In this document: in pieces, positions 36,209 through 45,907 of the stretch
How positions within the stretch are numbered: position 1 is the first letter of the stretch
Layout of the letters: each line of letters begins with the position of its first letter
DNA from: Hahella sp. HNIBRBA332
Lineage (GTDB): Bacteria > Pseudomonadota > Gammaproteobacteria > Pseudomonadales > Oleiphilaceae
Reading direction: 5' to 3'
DNA: 64,000 nt
NCBI RefSeq assembly: GCF_030719035.1
Contig: NZ_CP132203.1
Location: 5,226,501 to 5,290,500, forward strand
Position numbers and translations under genes: made by a program
The notes under the pieces: generated by a model
The model's input: the letters and a program-made list of their open reading frames with translations, nothing else
The model's database searches: none
What the model was told of the DNA's origin: nothing

Positions 36209-38689
36209 ATGTCGAGGGATGCGCCTGACGCAGTTTCAGACATGACACTGAAGTTTCACCGACGTATATCCTTCAAACTGGCGCGTGCAGGGGTGATTCT
36301 GGCTTTCATTCTTGGAGGTCTGCTCAGCTCCATACAGGTGTATTTCGATTATTTGAGTCACGAAAAGGATTTTCAGGATTTTATTGAGCGCGTGTTGCAA
36401 GCCGCCCGCCCTCCCGCCGTGCGCGCCGTACACACCTTAGACGCTCGTCTGGCGGAAGAAGTCGTCACCGGTCTCATGCAATATGATTATGTTCATCAGG
36501 TGCTGATCGTCGACGAACTGGGGCAAACCCTCGCGGAGGGGGCCAAGCCTGTCGCAGACTCCAACACTGGCTGGATCACGTCCAGCATCGGCGCAATTTA
36601 TCGCACCTATCCCATCGCGCTGCAGATGGAGTCTTACCACCAGCTCCAGACTGGTCGTATGGAAGTGGTAGTGAACATGGACAAAGCCTTGGAGCCTTTC
36701 TTCAACCGCGCCTATTACGTGCTGATTATCGGCATCGTGCGCAACATGGTGCTGGTGTTACTGCTGTTTATCGCCTTCTACTACATGATTACTCGACCGC
36801 TGATTTCTCTCGCCGCCAGCTTTTCCGAGGTGAACCCGGAAGACCCCGGCGATCGTCGGTTACGCCTGCCTCGCAGTCATGATGGCGATGAACTGGGCTA
36901 TCTGGCGCAGATTGGCAATCAGTTTCTCGATACGTTGCAAAAGCGCCTGGAAGAGCGGCGCCAGGCGGAAGACACTCTGCGCGACAGTGAACGCCAGACC
37001 CGGCAGATTATTGATACCGTTCCACACCTGATTTACGCCAAGGATCGCAATGGCGCTTTTGTCTTCGTCAATCAGGCGTTAGCGAGCTTCTATGATCGCA
37101 ATATCACGGAAATCGAAGGCGCGGATCATCACTCGTTGCATCATTTGATCTCCAACCTGGAGTCCGTGCGCTTTGACAATGAAGACAGGGAAGTCATCGA
37201 CAAACAGAAAGTCATGTTCATCCCCGAACACGGCCTCACGGATATTTACGGCCGCCGTCGCATCTTGCAAAGCAATAAAATCCCGTTCCGTTTTTTCGGC
37301 AAACCCTGCGCGTTGATCGTGTCCGTGGACATCACCGACAGAGTTGAGGCGCAATCCCGCGTGGAACAACTGGCCTTTCACGACCCTCTCACCGGCTTGC
37401 CCAATCGCAATCTGTTCTATGACCGGCTCACCATGGACATCGCCCGCTCCCGCAACCACGGAGCCTACGGCGCTTTATTGCTGATCGATCTGGACAACTT
37501 CAAGAACATCAATGACTCGCTGGGGCATTCAGTCGGCGATGAACTATTACGGAATGTGGCGAAAAATCTGCGTAGCTGTCTGGATGAAGAAATCACTGTC
37601 GGTCGCCTTGGCGGAGATGAATTTACCGTGATCATGCCGGAGCTGGGACGCACGCCGGAGGAGGCGGCGCAAAACGCCAATCTGATCGCAGCGAAAGTCC
37701 TCTCCGAACTGTCCACCCCGTTCTTTTTCAACACCCAGGAGTTCACCGTGACGGCCAGCATGGGCGTGGCTTTGTATCCAGATAAAGACGCCAACACGGA
37801 AGTCATCCTGCGTTACGCCGACACGGCGCTGTTCCAGGCCAAACATGAAGGTCGCAACAAAATGACCATCTTCAAAGCGGAGATGGCGGATGCAGTGAGC
37901 AAGCGGCTCAGTATTGAAAACGAATTGCGCACGGCGGTGAAGGATAAAGCGCTGATGTTCTACTACCAGCCCCAGGTCAGCGTCACCGATGGACGCATTA
38001 TCGGCGCAGAGGCTTTAATACGCTGGAACCACCCGCAGCGAGGACTGATTACTCCCGATGAATTCGTCCCGGTGCTGGAAAACTCCAATCTGATTCTCAC
38101 CGCCGGCCTGGATATGTTCACCCAGGCCTGTATGCAGGTGAAGGAGTGGCTGGACAAAGGGTGGTGGGAGGAAGACATGCGCGTCGCCATCAACGTCAGT
38201 CCCAAGCAGTTCTACCAGCCGGAGTTTGTTGAACAGATCATTGAGATACTGGAGGCCACCCGGCTGCCCGCGCACTGCATTGAACTGGAAGTCACCGAGT
38301 CCGTGGTCATCCAGAACGTCAAAGACACTATCAACAAGATGCTCAGCCTTAAGGGTTTGGGCGTTCGCTTTTCTCTGGACGACTTCGGCACCGGCTACTC
38401 CTCCCTCAGTTATCTGAAGAGACTGCCGGTAGACTCCCTCAAAATCGACCGCTCCTTCGTCACCGACATCAACAGCGATGTGAACGACGCCGCCATTGTC
38501 GCCACCATCCTGGCCATGGCCGCCCACCTGGACTTGGAAGTGGTAGCGGAGGGCGTGGAAACCGTTGAGCACCTGGAGTTCCTGAAAGAAAACGAATGCG
38601 ATTACTACCAGGGCTATCTGTTTAGCAAACCCTTGCCCGCCGCAGAGATGGGAGAGTTGCTGAGATTGCAGCCGAAAAACCCCAAGTAG
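36209..38689 (+). CDS. PAS-GGDEF-EAL c-di-GMP turnover protein with membrane anchor
   Basis: This 826-residue protein has two membrane segments (about residues 27-47 and 170-195) around an extracytoplasmic sensor, a HAMP-like stretch, a PAS domain (RQIIDTVPHLIYAKDRNG), a GGDEF domain with intact GGDEF (VGRLGGDEFTVIMPE) but no I-site RxxD, and an EAL domain. The EAL domain keeps EALIRW, ELEVTES, DDFGTGYSSL, KIDRSFV and EGVET, so phosphodiesterase activity is expected. The GGDEF may be active or may allosterically control the EAL. The start could also be the ATG at 36242; neither has a strong ribosome binding site. Confidence 0.9.
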   Translation: MSRDAPDAVSDMTLKFHRRISFKLARAGVILAFILGGLLSSIQVYFDYLSHEKDFQDFIERVLQAARPPAVRAVHTLDARLAEEVVTGLMQYDYVHQVLIVDELGQTLAEGAKPVADSNTGWITSSIGAIYRTYPIALQMESYHQLQTGRMEVVVNMDKALEPFFNRAYYVLIIGIVRNMVLVLLLFIAFYYMITRPLISLAASFSEVNPEDPGDRRLRLPRSHDGDELGYLAQIGNQFLDTLQKRLEERRQAEDTLRDSERQTRQIIDTVPHLIYAKDRNGAFVFVNQALASFYDRNITEIEGADHHSLHHLISNLESVRFDNEDREVIDKQKVMFIPEHGLTDIYGRRRILQSNKIPFRFFGKPCALIVSVDITDRVEAQSRVEQLAFHDPLTGLPNRNLFYDRLTMDIARSRNHGAYGALLLIDLDNFKNINDSLGHSVGDELLRNVAKNLRSCLDEEITVGRLGGDEFTVIMPELGRTPEEAAQNANLIAAKVLSELSTPFFFNTQEFTVTASMGVALYPDKDANTEVILRYADTALFQAKHEGRNKMTIFKAEMADAVSKRLSIENELRTAVKDKALMFYYQPQVSVTDGRIIGAEALIRWNHPQRGLITPDEFVPVLENSNLILTAGLDMFTQACMQVKEWLDKGWWEEDMRVAINVSPKQFYQPEFVEQIIEILEATRLPAHCIELEVTESVVIQNVKDTINKMLSLKGLGVRFSLDDFGTGYSSLSYLKRLPVDSLKIDRSFVTDINSDVNDAAIVATILAMAAHLDLEVVAEGVETVEHLEFLKENECDYYQGYLFSKPLPAAEMGELLRLQPKNPK

Positions 38690-38761
38690 CCTGAGCGCAG
38701 TTGCAGGGGGCGGCGACGCTCCGCATAATGCTGACAGCTTATCAGCGGAGCCAACGACACC

Positions 38762-39172
38762 ATGCCCTCAGCAGCCGAAATCAGCCGAATATTGAAAAGC
38801 GTACATACCATTGCAATGGTCGGCGCCAGCGATAAGCCGGGGCGTGACAGCCACCATGTCATGCTATTTCTGCAAAACAAGGGATACCGGGTCATTCCCG
38901 TCAACCCTGCGCTGGCAGGCGCCACCTTGCTGGGCGAGACCGTTTACGCCTGCTTACGCGACATTCCACTACCTGTAGATATGGTGGATATTTTTCGCCG
39001 CCCGGACGCGGTTCCCGACATCGTCGACAAGGCTATCGCCATTGGCGCCGGCGTCGTGTGGATGCAATTGGGCGTCATTCATGAACAAGCGGCGCAGAAA
39101 GCTTCGGACGCTGGGCTCAAAGTCGTTATGGACCGCTGTCCGAAAATTGAAATTACCCGACTGGGACTGTAA
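38762..39172 (+). CDS. CoA-binding domain protein (YccU family)
   Basis: This 136-residue protein is a single CoA-binding Rossmann domain: TIAMVGASDKPGRDSHHVM at the nucleotide site and GAGVVWMQLGVIHEQAA in the second half. YccU-type proteins bind coenzyme A; their role is unclear. It is 12 bases before the DUF502 gene and likely in one operon with it. Confidence 0.88.
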   Translation: MPSAAEISRILKSVHTIAMVGASDKPGRDSHHVMLFLQNKGYRVIPVNPALAGATLLGETVYACLRDIPLPVDMVDIFRRPDAVPDIVDKAIAIGAGVVWMQLGVIHEQAAQKASDAGLKVVMDRCPKIEITRLGL

Positions 39173-39184
39173 TTCCTGACCTTT

Positions 39185-39889
39185 ATGACAAAACTGAAGT
39201 TGTTATTGCGCAACGCCTTTATCGGCGGCGTTATCGTACTCTTGCCGCTGGCCATATTGGGTTTATTCTTCAATTGGCTTTTCCGCGCCGTCACAGACCT
39301 GATTCAACCTATCACCAATATCGTGATTCGCATGGTGTCGGCGCCGGAAGTGGTTGGCGACATGGTCGTCATCCTGGTGATCGCTGTCGCCTGCATCCTG
39401 GTCGGCAGCCTTACCGCCACCAGCATCGGCCGCTATCTGCATTCGCGGTTTGACGGACATTTACGCCGTATTGCGCCGGGCTATCAAATGGTGAAAGAGA
39501 TCGTCACCCAGTTGCTAGGCGACAAGAAAAACTCGCCGTTCAGATCCGGCGCTGTGGCGGAAGTTAAAATATTCGGTCCTTCAACACCGACCACCGTCAC
39601 CGCCATTGTCACCAGCACGCACGAAGACGGCCGCTACACGGTCTTTGTCCCGACCGGCCCCAACCCCACGACCGGTTTCGTTTTCCACGTCCCGGGCGAA
39701 GCGGTGACGCTAAGACCGGATATCAAAGTGGAGGCCGCCATCCGCACCATCATTTCATGCGGCGCCGGCAGCGCGGCCTTACTGGCGATCGCCGGCCCCG
39801 CCAGCGCTAAAACGGATCCCGCCGTCGCGACGACGAACGGTGAACCGGCTCCCTCCCATCCAGAACAACATAAGGACATCCAACTATGA
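39185..39889 (+). CDS. DUF502 family membrane protein
   Basis: This 234-residue protein has two or three membrane segments (NAFIGGVIVLLPLAILGLFF near the N-terminus; MVVILVIAVACILVG near residue 60) and the DUF502 core VKEIVTQLLG and VPTGPNPTTGFVFHVP. The last 30 residues are a low-complexity tail. Function is unknown in bacteria. The stop overlaps the next start by ATGA. Confidence 0.85.
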   Translation: MTKLKLLLRNAFIGGVIVLLPLAILGLFFNWLFRAVTDLIQPITNIVIRMVSAPEVVGDMVVILVIAVACILVGSLTATSIGRYLHSRFDGHLRRIAPGYQMVKEIVTQLLGDKKNSPFRSGAVAEVKIFGPSTPTTVTAIVTSTHEDGRYTVFVPTGPNPTTGFVFHVPGEAVTLRPDIKVEAAIRTIISCGAGSAALLAIAGPASAKTDPAVATTNGEPAPSHPEQHKDIQL

Positions 39890-40377
39890 CAACGCTTTAC
39901 GATTTCACCGTTAAAGATATTCATGGCGTCGACATGCCGCTGGAGCAATTCAAAGGTAGAACGCTGTTGTTGGTGAACGTCGCCAGTGAATGCGGTCTGA
40001 CGCCCCAATACGAAGAGCTGCAGTCGCTATATGAAGAGCACAAGGACGACGGCTTAGTGGTGCTGGGACTGCCCTGCAACCAGTTCGGCGGGCAAGAGCC
40101 TGGCGACGAGGCCGCCATTCACGCATTCTGCTCCACGCGTTTTCAGGTGAGCTTCCCCATGACCTCCAAGATAGAGGTGAACGGCCCGGGACGGCACCCG
40201 CTTTACCAGTGGCTGATCGGTGATGGCGAGGACATTCATTGGAATTTCGAGAAGTTTCTGGTCAATGGCGAAGGCCGCTGCGTAGCGCGCTTCGATCCGC
40301 GTACGCCGCCCAGCGATGAGGAGTTGCTGGATAAAGTCGACGAGCAGCTCCATCTCAGCAAAGTCCTGCTGGGCTAG
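39886..40377 (+). CDS. Glutathione peroxidase family thiol peroxidase
   Basis: This 163-residue protein has the GPx motifs: NVASECGLTPQYEELQ with the peroxidatic Cys near residue 37, LGLPCNQFGGQEPG with Gln, and WNFEKFLVN with Trp and Asn. The active residue is Cys, not selenocysteine. It should reduce hydrogen peroxide or lipid peroxides with thioredoxin or glutathione. It is translationally coupled to the DUF502 gene. Confidence 0.93.
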   Translation: MTTLYDFTVKDIHGVDMPLEQFKGRTLLLVNVASECGLTPQYEELQSLYEEHKDDGLVVLGLPCNQFGGQEPGDEAAIHAFCSTRFQVSFPMTSKIEVNGPGRHPLYQWLIGDGEDIHWNFEKFLVNGEGRCVARFDPRTPPSDEELLDKVDEQLHLSKVLLG

Positions 40378-40433
40378 TAGCCCAGACCATTATCCTCCGG
40401 TCAGAAGAATGCTCCGCGCATCCGCGCGGAGCC

Positions 40434-41096
40434 TCAGAACGGCGAGGAGCTGGTGCGCAGCCAGCAGGCGATGCTCCAACGGGCGCGGTGAGTCAGCCTG
40501 ACTTCATGGGGAAAGTCTTCGCTGAGAAAGATCACTGTTCGGCCCATCTCGGGAGTGATGTCCGCAATGAGACCGCCGTTACCGCCATCGTATAAACCCA
40601 GCTCGCCACCCTCACCTGGAAGCCAGTCCTGATTCAGGTAGTGCACCAGTGTCACTTTACGGGGGCTGCGCCCGCGAAAGTTGTCCACATGACGGCGATA
40701 ATACGCCTGCGCTTCGTAAACAGCGTAGTGCGCTTCCACTTCCTGCAGCCCCAGAAATAAGGTGCGATTCAGAACCTGGCGCACATTTTCCAGAAAGAGC
40801 AGAAACTGTTGCTGTGTCTCGGTGCGTCCATCCAGCCAACAGGACCAGTCGCGCCGCACCGAATCATTTAATTGCCGGTCTTCCGCACGCCCAATATGGG
40901 CGGGGTTAAAGCCGCCTTCGGTATAGATGAACTCCGCTTCCTGTCGCAGATGCGAGGCCAGCTCAAGCGGAACCAAATCGTCAAATACGCCCCATCCTTG
41001 CTGCGCCAAAGCGTCAGCCATCCGCTCATGCCATTCCTGAGAAGGAAGCACGCAGGCCGAAGCGCCCGACTGGGCGATATCTTGATTCAAGGACAT
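40434..41096 (-). CDS. 2-oxoglutarate/Fe(II)-dependent oxygenase
   Basis: The ATG at 41096 has AAGGAA about 10 bases before it and is preferred over a TTG at 41120. The 220-residue protein has the jelly-roll signature of the prolyl 4-hydroxylase-type family: HVD (Fe ligands) in YRRHVDNFRGRSPRKVT, LVHYLNQDW, and FLSEDFPHEVRLTHRARWSI with the distal His and the 2OG-binding Arg. It may hydroxylate a protein; the target is unknown. Confidence 0.88.
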   Translation of the reverse strand: MSLNQDIAQSGASACVLPSQEWHERMADALAQQGWGVFDDLVPLELASHLRQEAEFIYTEGGFNPAHIGRAEDRQLNDSVRRDWSCWLDGRTETQQQFLLFLENVRQVLNRTLFLGLQEVEAHYAVYEAQAYYRRHVDNFRGRSPRKVTLVHYLNQDWLPGEGGELGLYDGGNGGLIADITPEMGRTVIFLSEDFPHEVRLTHRARWSIACWLRTSSSPF

Positions 41097-41243
41097 AGGT
41101 TGAAATTCCTTCCGCGCCAACGGCGAAAACAGTAGTAGGGCGTCAAGGTCAATGGCGGCTGCCGTGCTGACCGGGCGAAGAATTATAGAGCGGAAATTAC
41201 CCAGCGCGAATTGTTTTTTTACTCAGATCCCGCAAGGCGAATT

Positions 41244-42149
41244 TTAAGCCGCCGCCGTCGCTCCCAAAGGGGTATGCGAGCGAATGAAACCGCCGATTTC
41301 ATGAATGGCGCGCCCACCCTGCGGCAACAGACGGGAAGCAAAATGCCAGACGTGGAACATATGCGGCCACACCTGCAATTGCAGAGGCACTCCCTGCATT
41401 CGGGCGCGCCGGTGAAACTGCTTACACTCGGAGAGCAAAATCTCATCGCCGCCCACCTGTATCAACACCGGCGGCAGATCGTGCAAATCGCCAAAGAAAG
41501 GCGAGATGCCAGGCAGTTTGGGATCATGCTCTCCCGCATAATGACGCGCGAAAAAACGTATACGCTCCGGCGAAATAACGGGGTCATGAGGTAAGCGATG
41601 AGATTTGCTCGACAACTGGCAGGTCAGATCCAGCCAGGGCGAAATACATACCGCCGCCGCTGGCGTCGGCAGATCCAGATCACGAATGAATTGCAGCGCC
41701 GCCATGGTAAGCCCCCCACCGGCGGAATCTCCCGCAATGACGATATGCCTGGCCTTAACGCCCCGGTCCAGCAAATGTTTATAGACCGTCACCACATCAT
41801 GCAACGCCGCTGGAAAGGGATGCTCCGGCGCCAGCCGATATTCCAACATCAAAGTCCGCGCCTTGGCGGCCTTACTGATGCGACAGGCCAGTTCAAGATG
41901 GGTGCGATTGGAGCCAATGACATATCCGCCGCCATGCAGATACAACACAACGCGGGATTCGCACTCAGTGCGATGACTCAACCATAACGCCTGTAACCCG
42001 TCGATTTCACAAGGCTCGCTGGAAAAGCCCGGCGGAGCGTGAATAAACCACGAGGTGTGAGAGGCGCACAGACGATAAGCCATCAAGTTATTGGGAATGA
42101 AATTCATCCCCAGGCGAATCATATCTTTCAGAATATTTATGCGAGTCAT
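41244..42149 (-). CDS. HSL-family alpha/beta hydrolase (second copy in the window)
   Basis: This 301-residue esterase has HGGGYVIGS as the oxyanion motif, GDSAGGGL as the nucleophile elbow, and the Asp and His expected in VGGDEILLSE and MFHVWHFAS. It shares the overall pattern with the enzyme at 23581-24516 but differs clearly, so the two are not a recent duplicate. No regulator is adjacent. Confidence 0.9.
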   Translation of the reverse strand: MTRINILKDMIRLGMNFIPNNLMAYRLCASHTSWFIHAPPGFSSEPCEIDGLQALWLSHRTECESRVVLYLHGGGYVIGSNRTHLELACRISKAAKARTLMLEYRLAPEHPFPAALHDVVTVYKHLLDRGVKARHIVIAGDSAGGGLTMAALQFIRDLDLPTPAAAVCISPWLDLTCQLSSKSHRLPHDPVISPERIRFFARHYAGEHDPKLPGISPFFGDLHDLPPVLIQVGGDEILLSECKQFHRRARMQGVPLQLQVWPHMFHVWHFASRLLPQGGRAIHEIGGFIRSHTPLGATAAA

Positions 42150-42428
42150 ACGAGCAAACAGCCGTCCAAGTTACAACTGATGGACCTACTTTTGATTTAT
42201 AGACCAACTTACACAGTTGTACAAAAAACATCCGCCGCTCACAGAAATAGACACAAGTCAAAAAGGTTACCGTTGGTAACATTTTTGTCGGGTTGTACCT
42301 ATAGCAATTTTTTATCAAAAGTTCAAGATATGCCCAATACAGTTTTTTATCGTTGTTTTAACAACTTACCGATTTCTTAACTAAACTGACTTTTAAGGTT
42401 TAAATTTTAAAACTAATCTGGAGTACCC

Positions 42429-42809
42429 ATGACTGACCACCTCAAGCACATCGGCGTCGCCGATCCCCAACGCATCGAAAAATACACGCTGCGCACCGAA
42501 GCTGAGAACGACATCCTCAAGATCTACTACAAAAAGGAAAAAGGCGACCTTTTCCACAGAAGCCTGAAAGTAAAATTCCCCCGTCTGCAGAAGCAGTTGC
42601 TGGTGGACTCAGGCGGCACCAAGCGTTATGAAAACACTTCTGAAATTGCGCCCAATCTGCTGCACGTTCTGGATGAGCTGGACAAAATCACCAGCAAAGA
42701 AACCGAACAGGTTGATGTTAAAGAGAAGATTCTGAAGGATCTGCGCCACCTGGAGCGCGTCGTGAACAACAAGATCAAGGAAATCGAGCGCGACCTGGAA
42801 AAGCTCTAA
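42429..42809 (+). CDS. DUF3461 family protein
   Basis: This 126-residue soluble protein matches the DUF3461 family from MTDHLKHIGVADPQRIEKYT through LRTEAENDILKIYYKKEKG and the helical C-terminus. The family is found in gammaproteobacteria; the function is unknown. It stands alone and is preceded by an AT-rich 280-base leader with several T-runs. Confidence 0.88.
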   Translation: MTDHLKHIGVADPQRIEKYTLRTEAENDILKIYYKKEKGDLFHRSLKVKFPRLQKQLLVDSGGTKRYENTSEIAPNLLHVLDELDKITSKETEQVDVKEKILKDLRHLERVVNNKIKEIERDLEKL

Positions 42810-42988
42810 GTCATCGCGCCGATTCGTAACGATCGATCTCGGCCGGGCGGTCTTCCAACGTAGCCGCCTGGCCAACCTGACCGCCAGCGATTGAATATTT
42901 CCCTCTCGTCATACTGACCTCTCATTCATACGCTGCGGCAATCTCGCTTAAACTCCTCAACCAAGCCAATAGATTCCAGAGTCCGCCC

Positions 42989-43948
42989 ATGTTTGAGTTG
43001 TTGCTGCAAAGCGCCGTTTTCGCCGCTGGTGTGGTGTTGCCGATATTCTTTCTCGTCATCCTTGGTTTTCTATTGCGACGCAGCAACATGATTGATGGCG
43101 CGTTCATAGAGACTGGCTCCCGTCTGGTATTCAAAATTGCGCTGCCTACTCTCATCTTTCTCAACGTCGCCGAACTGCAGTTAGGACAGGTGGTCAATCT
43201 AGCGCAACTGGGCTACGCCATCGTCTCCACGACGGTTGGCTTTATTGCAGTCTGGATCATCGCCAAACGCTATATTTCTGAACCCACACAACTGGGCGTA
43301 TTCGTACAGGGCGCGTTTCGAGGCAATCTGGGCATCGTCGGCTTGGCGTTATGCGCCGGCGCCTATGGCGCACAGGGCGTTGCGGTGGGATCGGTGCTGC
43401 TGGGATTCGTCACCTTGCTTTACAACCTGCTGTCGGTCTGGGCGTTAACTGCCTCCCAGCACCAAAACGCCAAGCTACCCTGGGCTGGCGTGCTGAAAGA
43501 AATCGTCCGCAATCCCCTCATCATCAGCATCGTACTGGCGCTTGGGTTTGCGGCATTGCAGATTCCATTGCCCGAAATGGCGAAAAAAGCCGCCGGTTAC
43601 TTCGCTGACCTGACCCTGCCTCTGGCGCTGCTCTGCGTCGGCGGCTCTATCAACGGCAAAGTATTGCGGGCGACTTCCCGGCTGGCGTTGCACGCCACGC
43701 AACTGAAATTGATCTGGTTGCCAGTGGCGCAGATCGTTATCGCGTTCGCCATCGGCATACGCGATATTTACCTGGGTTCTCTCTTTCTCATGTTCGCCAG
43801 CCCGACCGCCACCGTTAGTTTCGTCATGGCGAAAGCCATGGGTGGAGACAGTGAGCTGGCCGCCGCCATCGTCGCCTTATCCACTCTGGCGTCCTTCGTC
43901 TCTCTGGCGATCGGTATTACGGTGCTGAACACTATCGGCTGGATGTAA
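42989..43948 (+). CDS. AEC-family transporter (auxin efflux carrier type)
   Basis: This 319-residue protein has about ten membrane segments with the AEC pattern of two inverted halves (FFLVILGFLLRR near the start, GAFRGNLGIVGLALCAGAYG, then LPLALLCVGGSI and FLMFASPTATVSFVMAKAMG). AEC proteins export organic anions or act as permeases for malate and malonate. The substrate cannot be read. Confidence 0.9.
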   Translation: MFELLLQSAVFAAGVVLPIFFLVILGFLLRRSNMIDGAFIETGSRLVFKIALPTLIFLNVAELQLGQVVNLAQLGYAIVSTTVGFIAVWIIAKRYISEPTQLGVFVQGAFRGNLGIVGLALCAGAYGAQGVAVGSVLLGFVTLLYNLLSVWALTASQHQNAKLPWAGVLKEIVRNPLIISIVLALGFAALQIPLPEMAKKAAGYFADLTLPLALLCVGGSINGKVLRATSRLALHATQLKLIWLPVAQIVIAFAIGIRDIYLGSLFLMFASPTATVSFVMAKAMGGDSELAAAIVALSTLASFVSLAIGITVLNTIGWM

Positions 43949-43959
43949 GGCGCACGGCG

Positions 43960-44463
43960 TCAGTCCAGCGCTTTGATCATACGCACTTCGCAGACCTGAT
44001 GACCGGTATCTCCCATGGGTTCGGTCAACAGCTCGAAGCCCAGGCGTTCGTATAAGGCGATGGCTTCTTGCAACGCAGCTGTCGTTTCCAGATAGCACTG
44101 CTTAAACCCGTGATCCTTGGCGAACGCCTGCGCCATCAGCGCGATCTTATAACCAAGGCCTTGCCCACGGCAGACCGGCAGGAAATACATTTTCTGTAAC
44201 TCCGCCACTGAACCGTCTGCTCCCGCCAACGGGGCCACACCACCGCCGCCAACGATGCGTCCTTCATACTCCACCACCCAATAGGCTGCGCCAGCCGTTG
44301 CATAGGTTTCATACATGGCGTCTACACTGGCGTCTCCGACAGCGAACCCTCGCTCAGGCGTGAGCCCGTATTCTGCGGAGACCTGACGGATGACCTCCGC
44401 CATTTGCGAGTTATCTGCAGCAGTGATGCGTCGTAGGCTAAACTGAGAGGCGTTTGAGGTCAT
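43960..44463 (-). CDS. GNAT-family N-acetyltransferase
   Basis: This 167-residue protein has the acetyl-CoA-binding motif A, PVCRGQGLGYKIALM, followed by the family end YERLGFELL. The GNAT fold covers almost the whole length. The substrate is unknown. Its 3' end lies 11 bases from the end of the convergent AEC gene. Confidence 0.88.
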   Translation of the reverse strand: MTSNASQFSLRRITAADNSQMAEVIRQVSAEYGLTPERGFAVGDASVDAMYETYATAGAAYWVVEYEGRIVGGGGVAPLAGADGSVAELQKMYFLPVCRGQGLGYKIALMAQAFAKDHGFKQCYLETTAALQEAIALYERLGFELLTEPMGDTGHQVCEVRMIKALD

Positions 44464-44578
44464 TGGCGTCCTTTTGCGTTATATCAAGTCAATTACTCTA
44501 TGAAAAACCGATGATTACCCCATTTTTGGCGTTACATCAACCAAGACGTCGCCACAAGGAAAGGATGACTGGTCTACT

Positions 44579-45907
44579 ATGCGAATGAAATTGATCTGGA
44601 TAATCCTGGCCGCAGGGCCGCTATGCCTGGAAACGCTGATACAGGCGCCCGCCGAGGCCCGTCATGGGCTCTCCATCCTCTGGATAGCCGCCGTGTTGTG
44701 GATGACCGAGTTGCTGCATGTCACCGTCACCGCCTTGTTGATTCCCATCATGGCGGTAACGTTGGGCTTACTGTCAGTCAAGGAAGGTTTTAGTGAATTC
44801 GCCAATCCCATTATCTTTCTGTTCCTCGGCGGTTTCGCTCTGGCTTCAGCACTGCATAAACAGCAAGTGGACAGCGCCATCGCCGCCAAAGTGCTGCGCC
44901 TCACTCGCGGCAAAATCAGTCACGCCCTGATTTTGCTATGCGCCCTCAGCGCGCTGCTCTCCATGTGGATCAGCAACACCGCTACTACCGCGATTATGAT
45001 GCCCCTGGTTCTGGGGCTGCTGAGTCAGGAAAGTGATCGCCCGGATAATCCCCGTGTATTCGCGCTTCTGGCTGTGGCCTATTCCGCCAGCATCGGCGGC
45101 GTCGCCACCTTGGTGGGCAGTCCGCCCAACGCCATTGTCGCCGCTCAGTTGGATATGTCCTTCAGCGACTGGATTCAACTGGGCCTGCCCGTGACGCTCA
45201 TGCTGTGGCCGGTCATGCTGTTTATTCTCCACAAGGCGCTGCGGCCGGATCTTAGCGGTCGCGCCCAGACCGTGACGCGCGCCGACTTTATCTGGACCCG
45301 CGAGCGTCTGATACTACTGGGCATATTCAGCGCCACCGTTGCGATGTGGCTATTCAGTAAACCTCTAGGCGAGCTGCTGGGAATAGAAAAAGACCTGGAT
45401 AGTTGGATCGCCATACTGGCCCTGGTCGCGCTAACCATCAGCAAAGTCGTCTCCTGGAAAGACGTCAGCGCCACCACAGACTGGGGTGTGCTGCTGCTAT
45501 TTGGAGGAGGCTTGACCCTAAGCGTAGTGCTGAAAAGTTCAGGAGCCAGTCAGTTGCTGGGTGAATCACTGGCGGCGCTAGTGTCCGCCTGGCCCGCTTA
45601 TTTGTTGCTGCTGACCATCACCGCCTTTGTGATATTCCTGACCGAGCTGTCCAGCAATACCGCCACCGCCGCTTTATTGGTTCCGATCTTTCTGGCTTTG
45701 CCGACAGGTCAGCTGAGCCCTGAACAAACCGCGCTGACGATCGGCATCGCCGCATCCTGCGCCTTCATGTTGCCAGTGGCGACGCCGCCCAACGCCATCG
45801 TGCATGGAACCGGGCTTGTGCCTCAGAAAACGATGGTCAGGGTGGGCTTTTATTTAAACCTCGCCTGCGCTCTGCTGGTCAGTGCGTTTATTTTCTTCTT
45901 CGCTTAA
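44579..45907 (+). CDS. SLC13/DASS-family anion permease
   Basis: This 442-residue protein has about 12 membrane segments and the DASS features: SNTATTAIMMPLVLGLL (with the substrate-binding SNT), LVGSPPNAIVA, and the second repeat SSNTATAALLVPIFLAL with VATPPNAIVHGTG. The family imports dicarboxylates, sulphate or phosphate using sodium. Its 3' end overlaps the convergent EamA gene by 54 bases. Confidence 0.9.
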   Translation: MRMKLIWIILAAGPLCLETLIQAPAEARHGLSILWIAAVLWMTELLHVTVTALLIPIMAVTLGLLSVKEGFSEFANPIIFLFLGGFALASALHKQQVDSAIAAKVLRLTRGKISHALILLCALSALLSMWISNTATTAIMMPLVLGLLSQESDRPDNPRVFALLAVAYSASIGGVATLVGSPPNAIVAAQLDMSFSDWIQLGLPVTLMLWPVMLFILHKALRPDLSGRAQTVTRADFIWTRERLILLGIFSATVAMWLFSKPLGELLGIEKDLDSWIAILALVALTISKVVSWKDVSATTDWGVLLLFGGGLTLSVVLKSSGASQLLGESLAALVSAWPAYLLLLTITAFVIFLTELSSNTATAALLVPIFLALPTGQLSPEQTALTIGIAASCAFMLPVATPPNAIVHGTGLVPQKTMVRVGFYLNLACALLVSAFIFFFA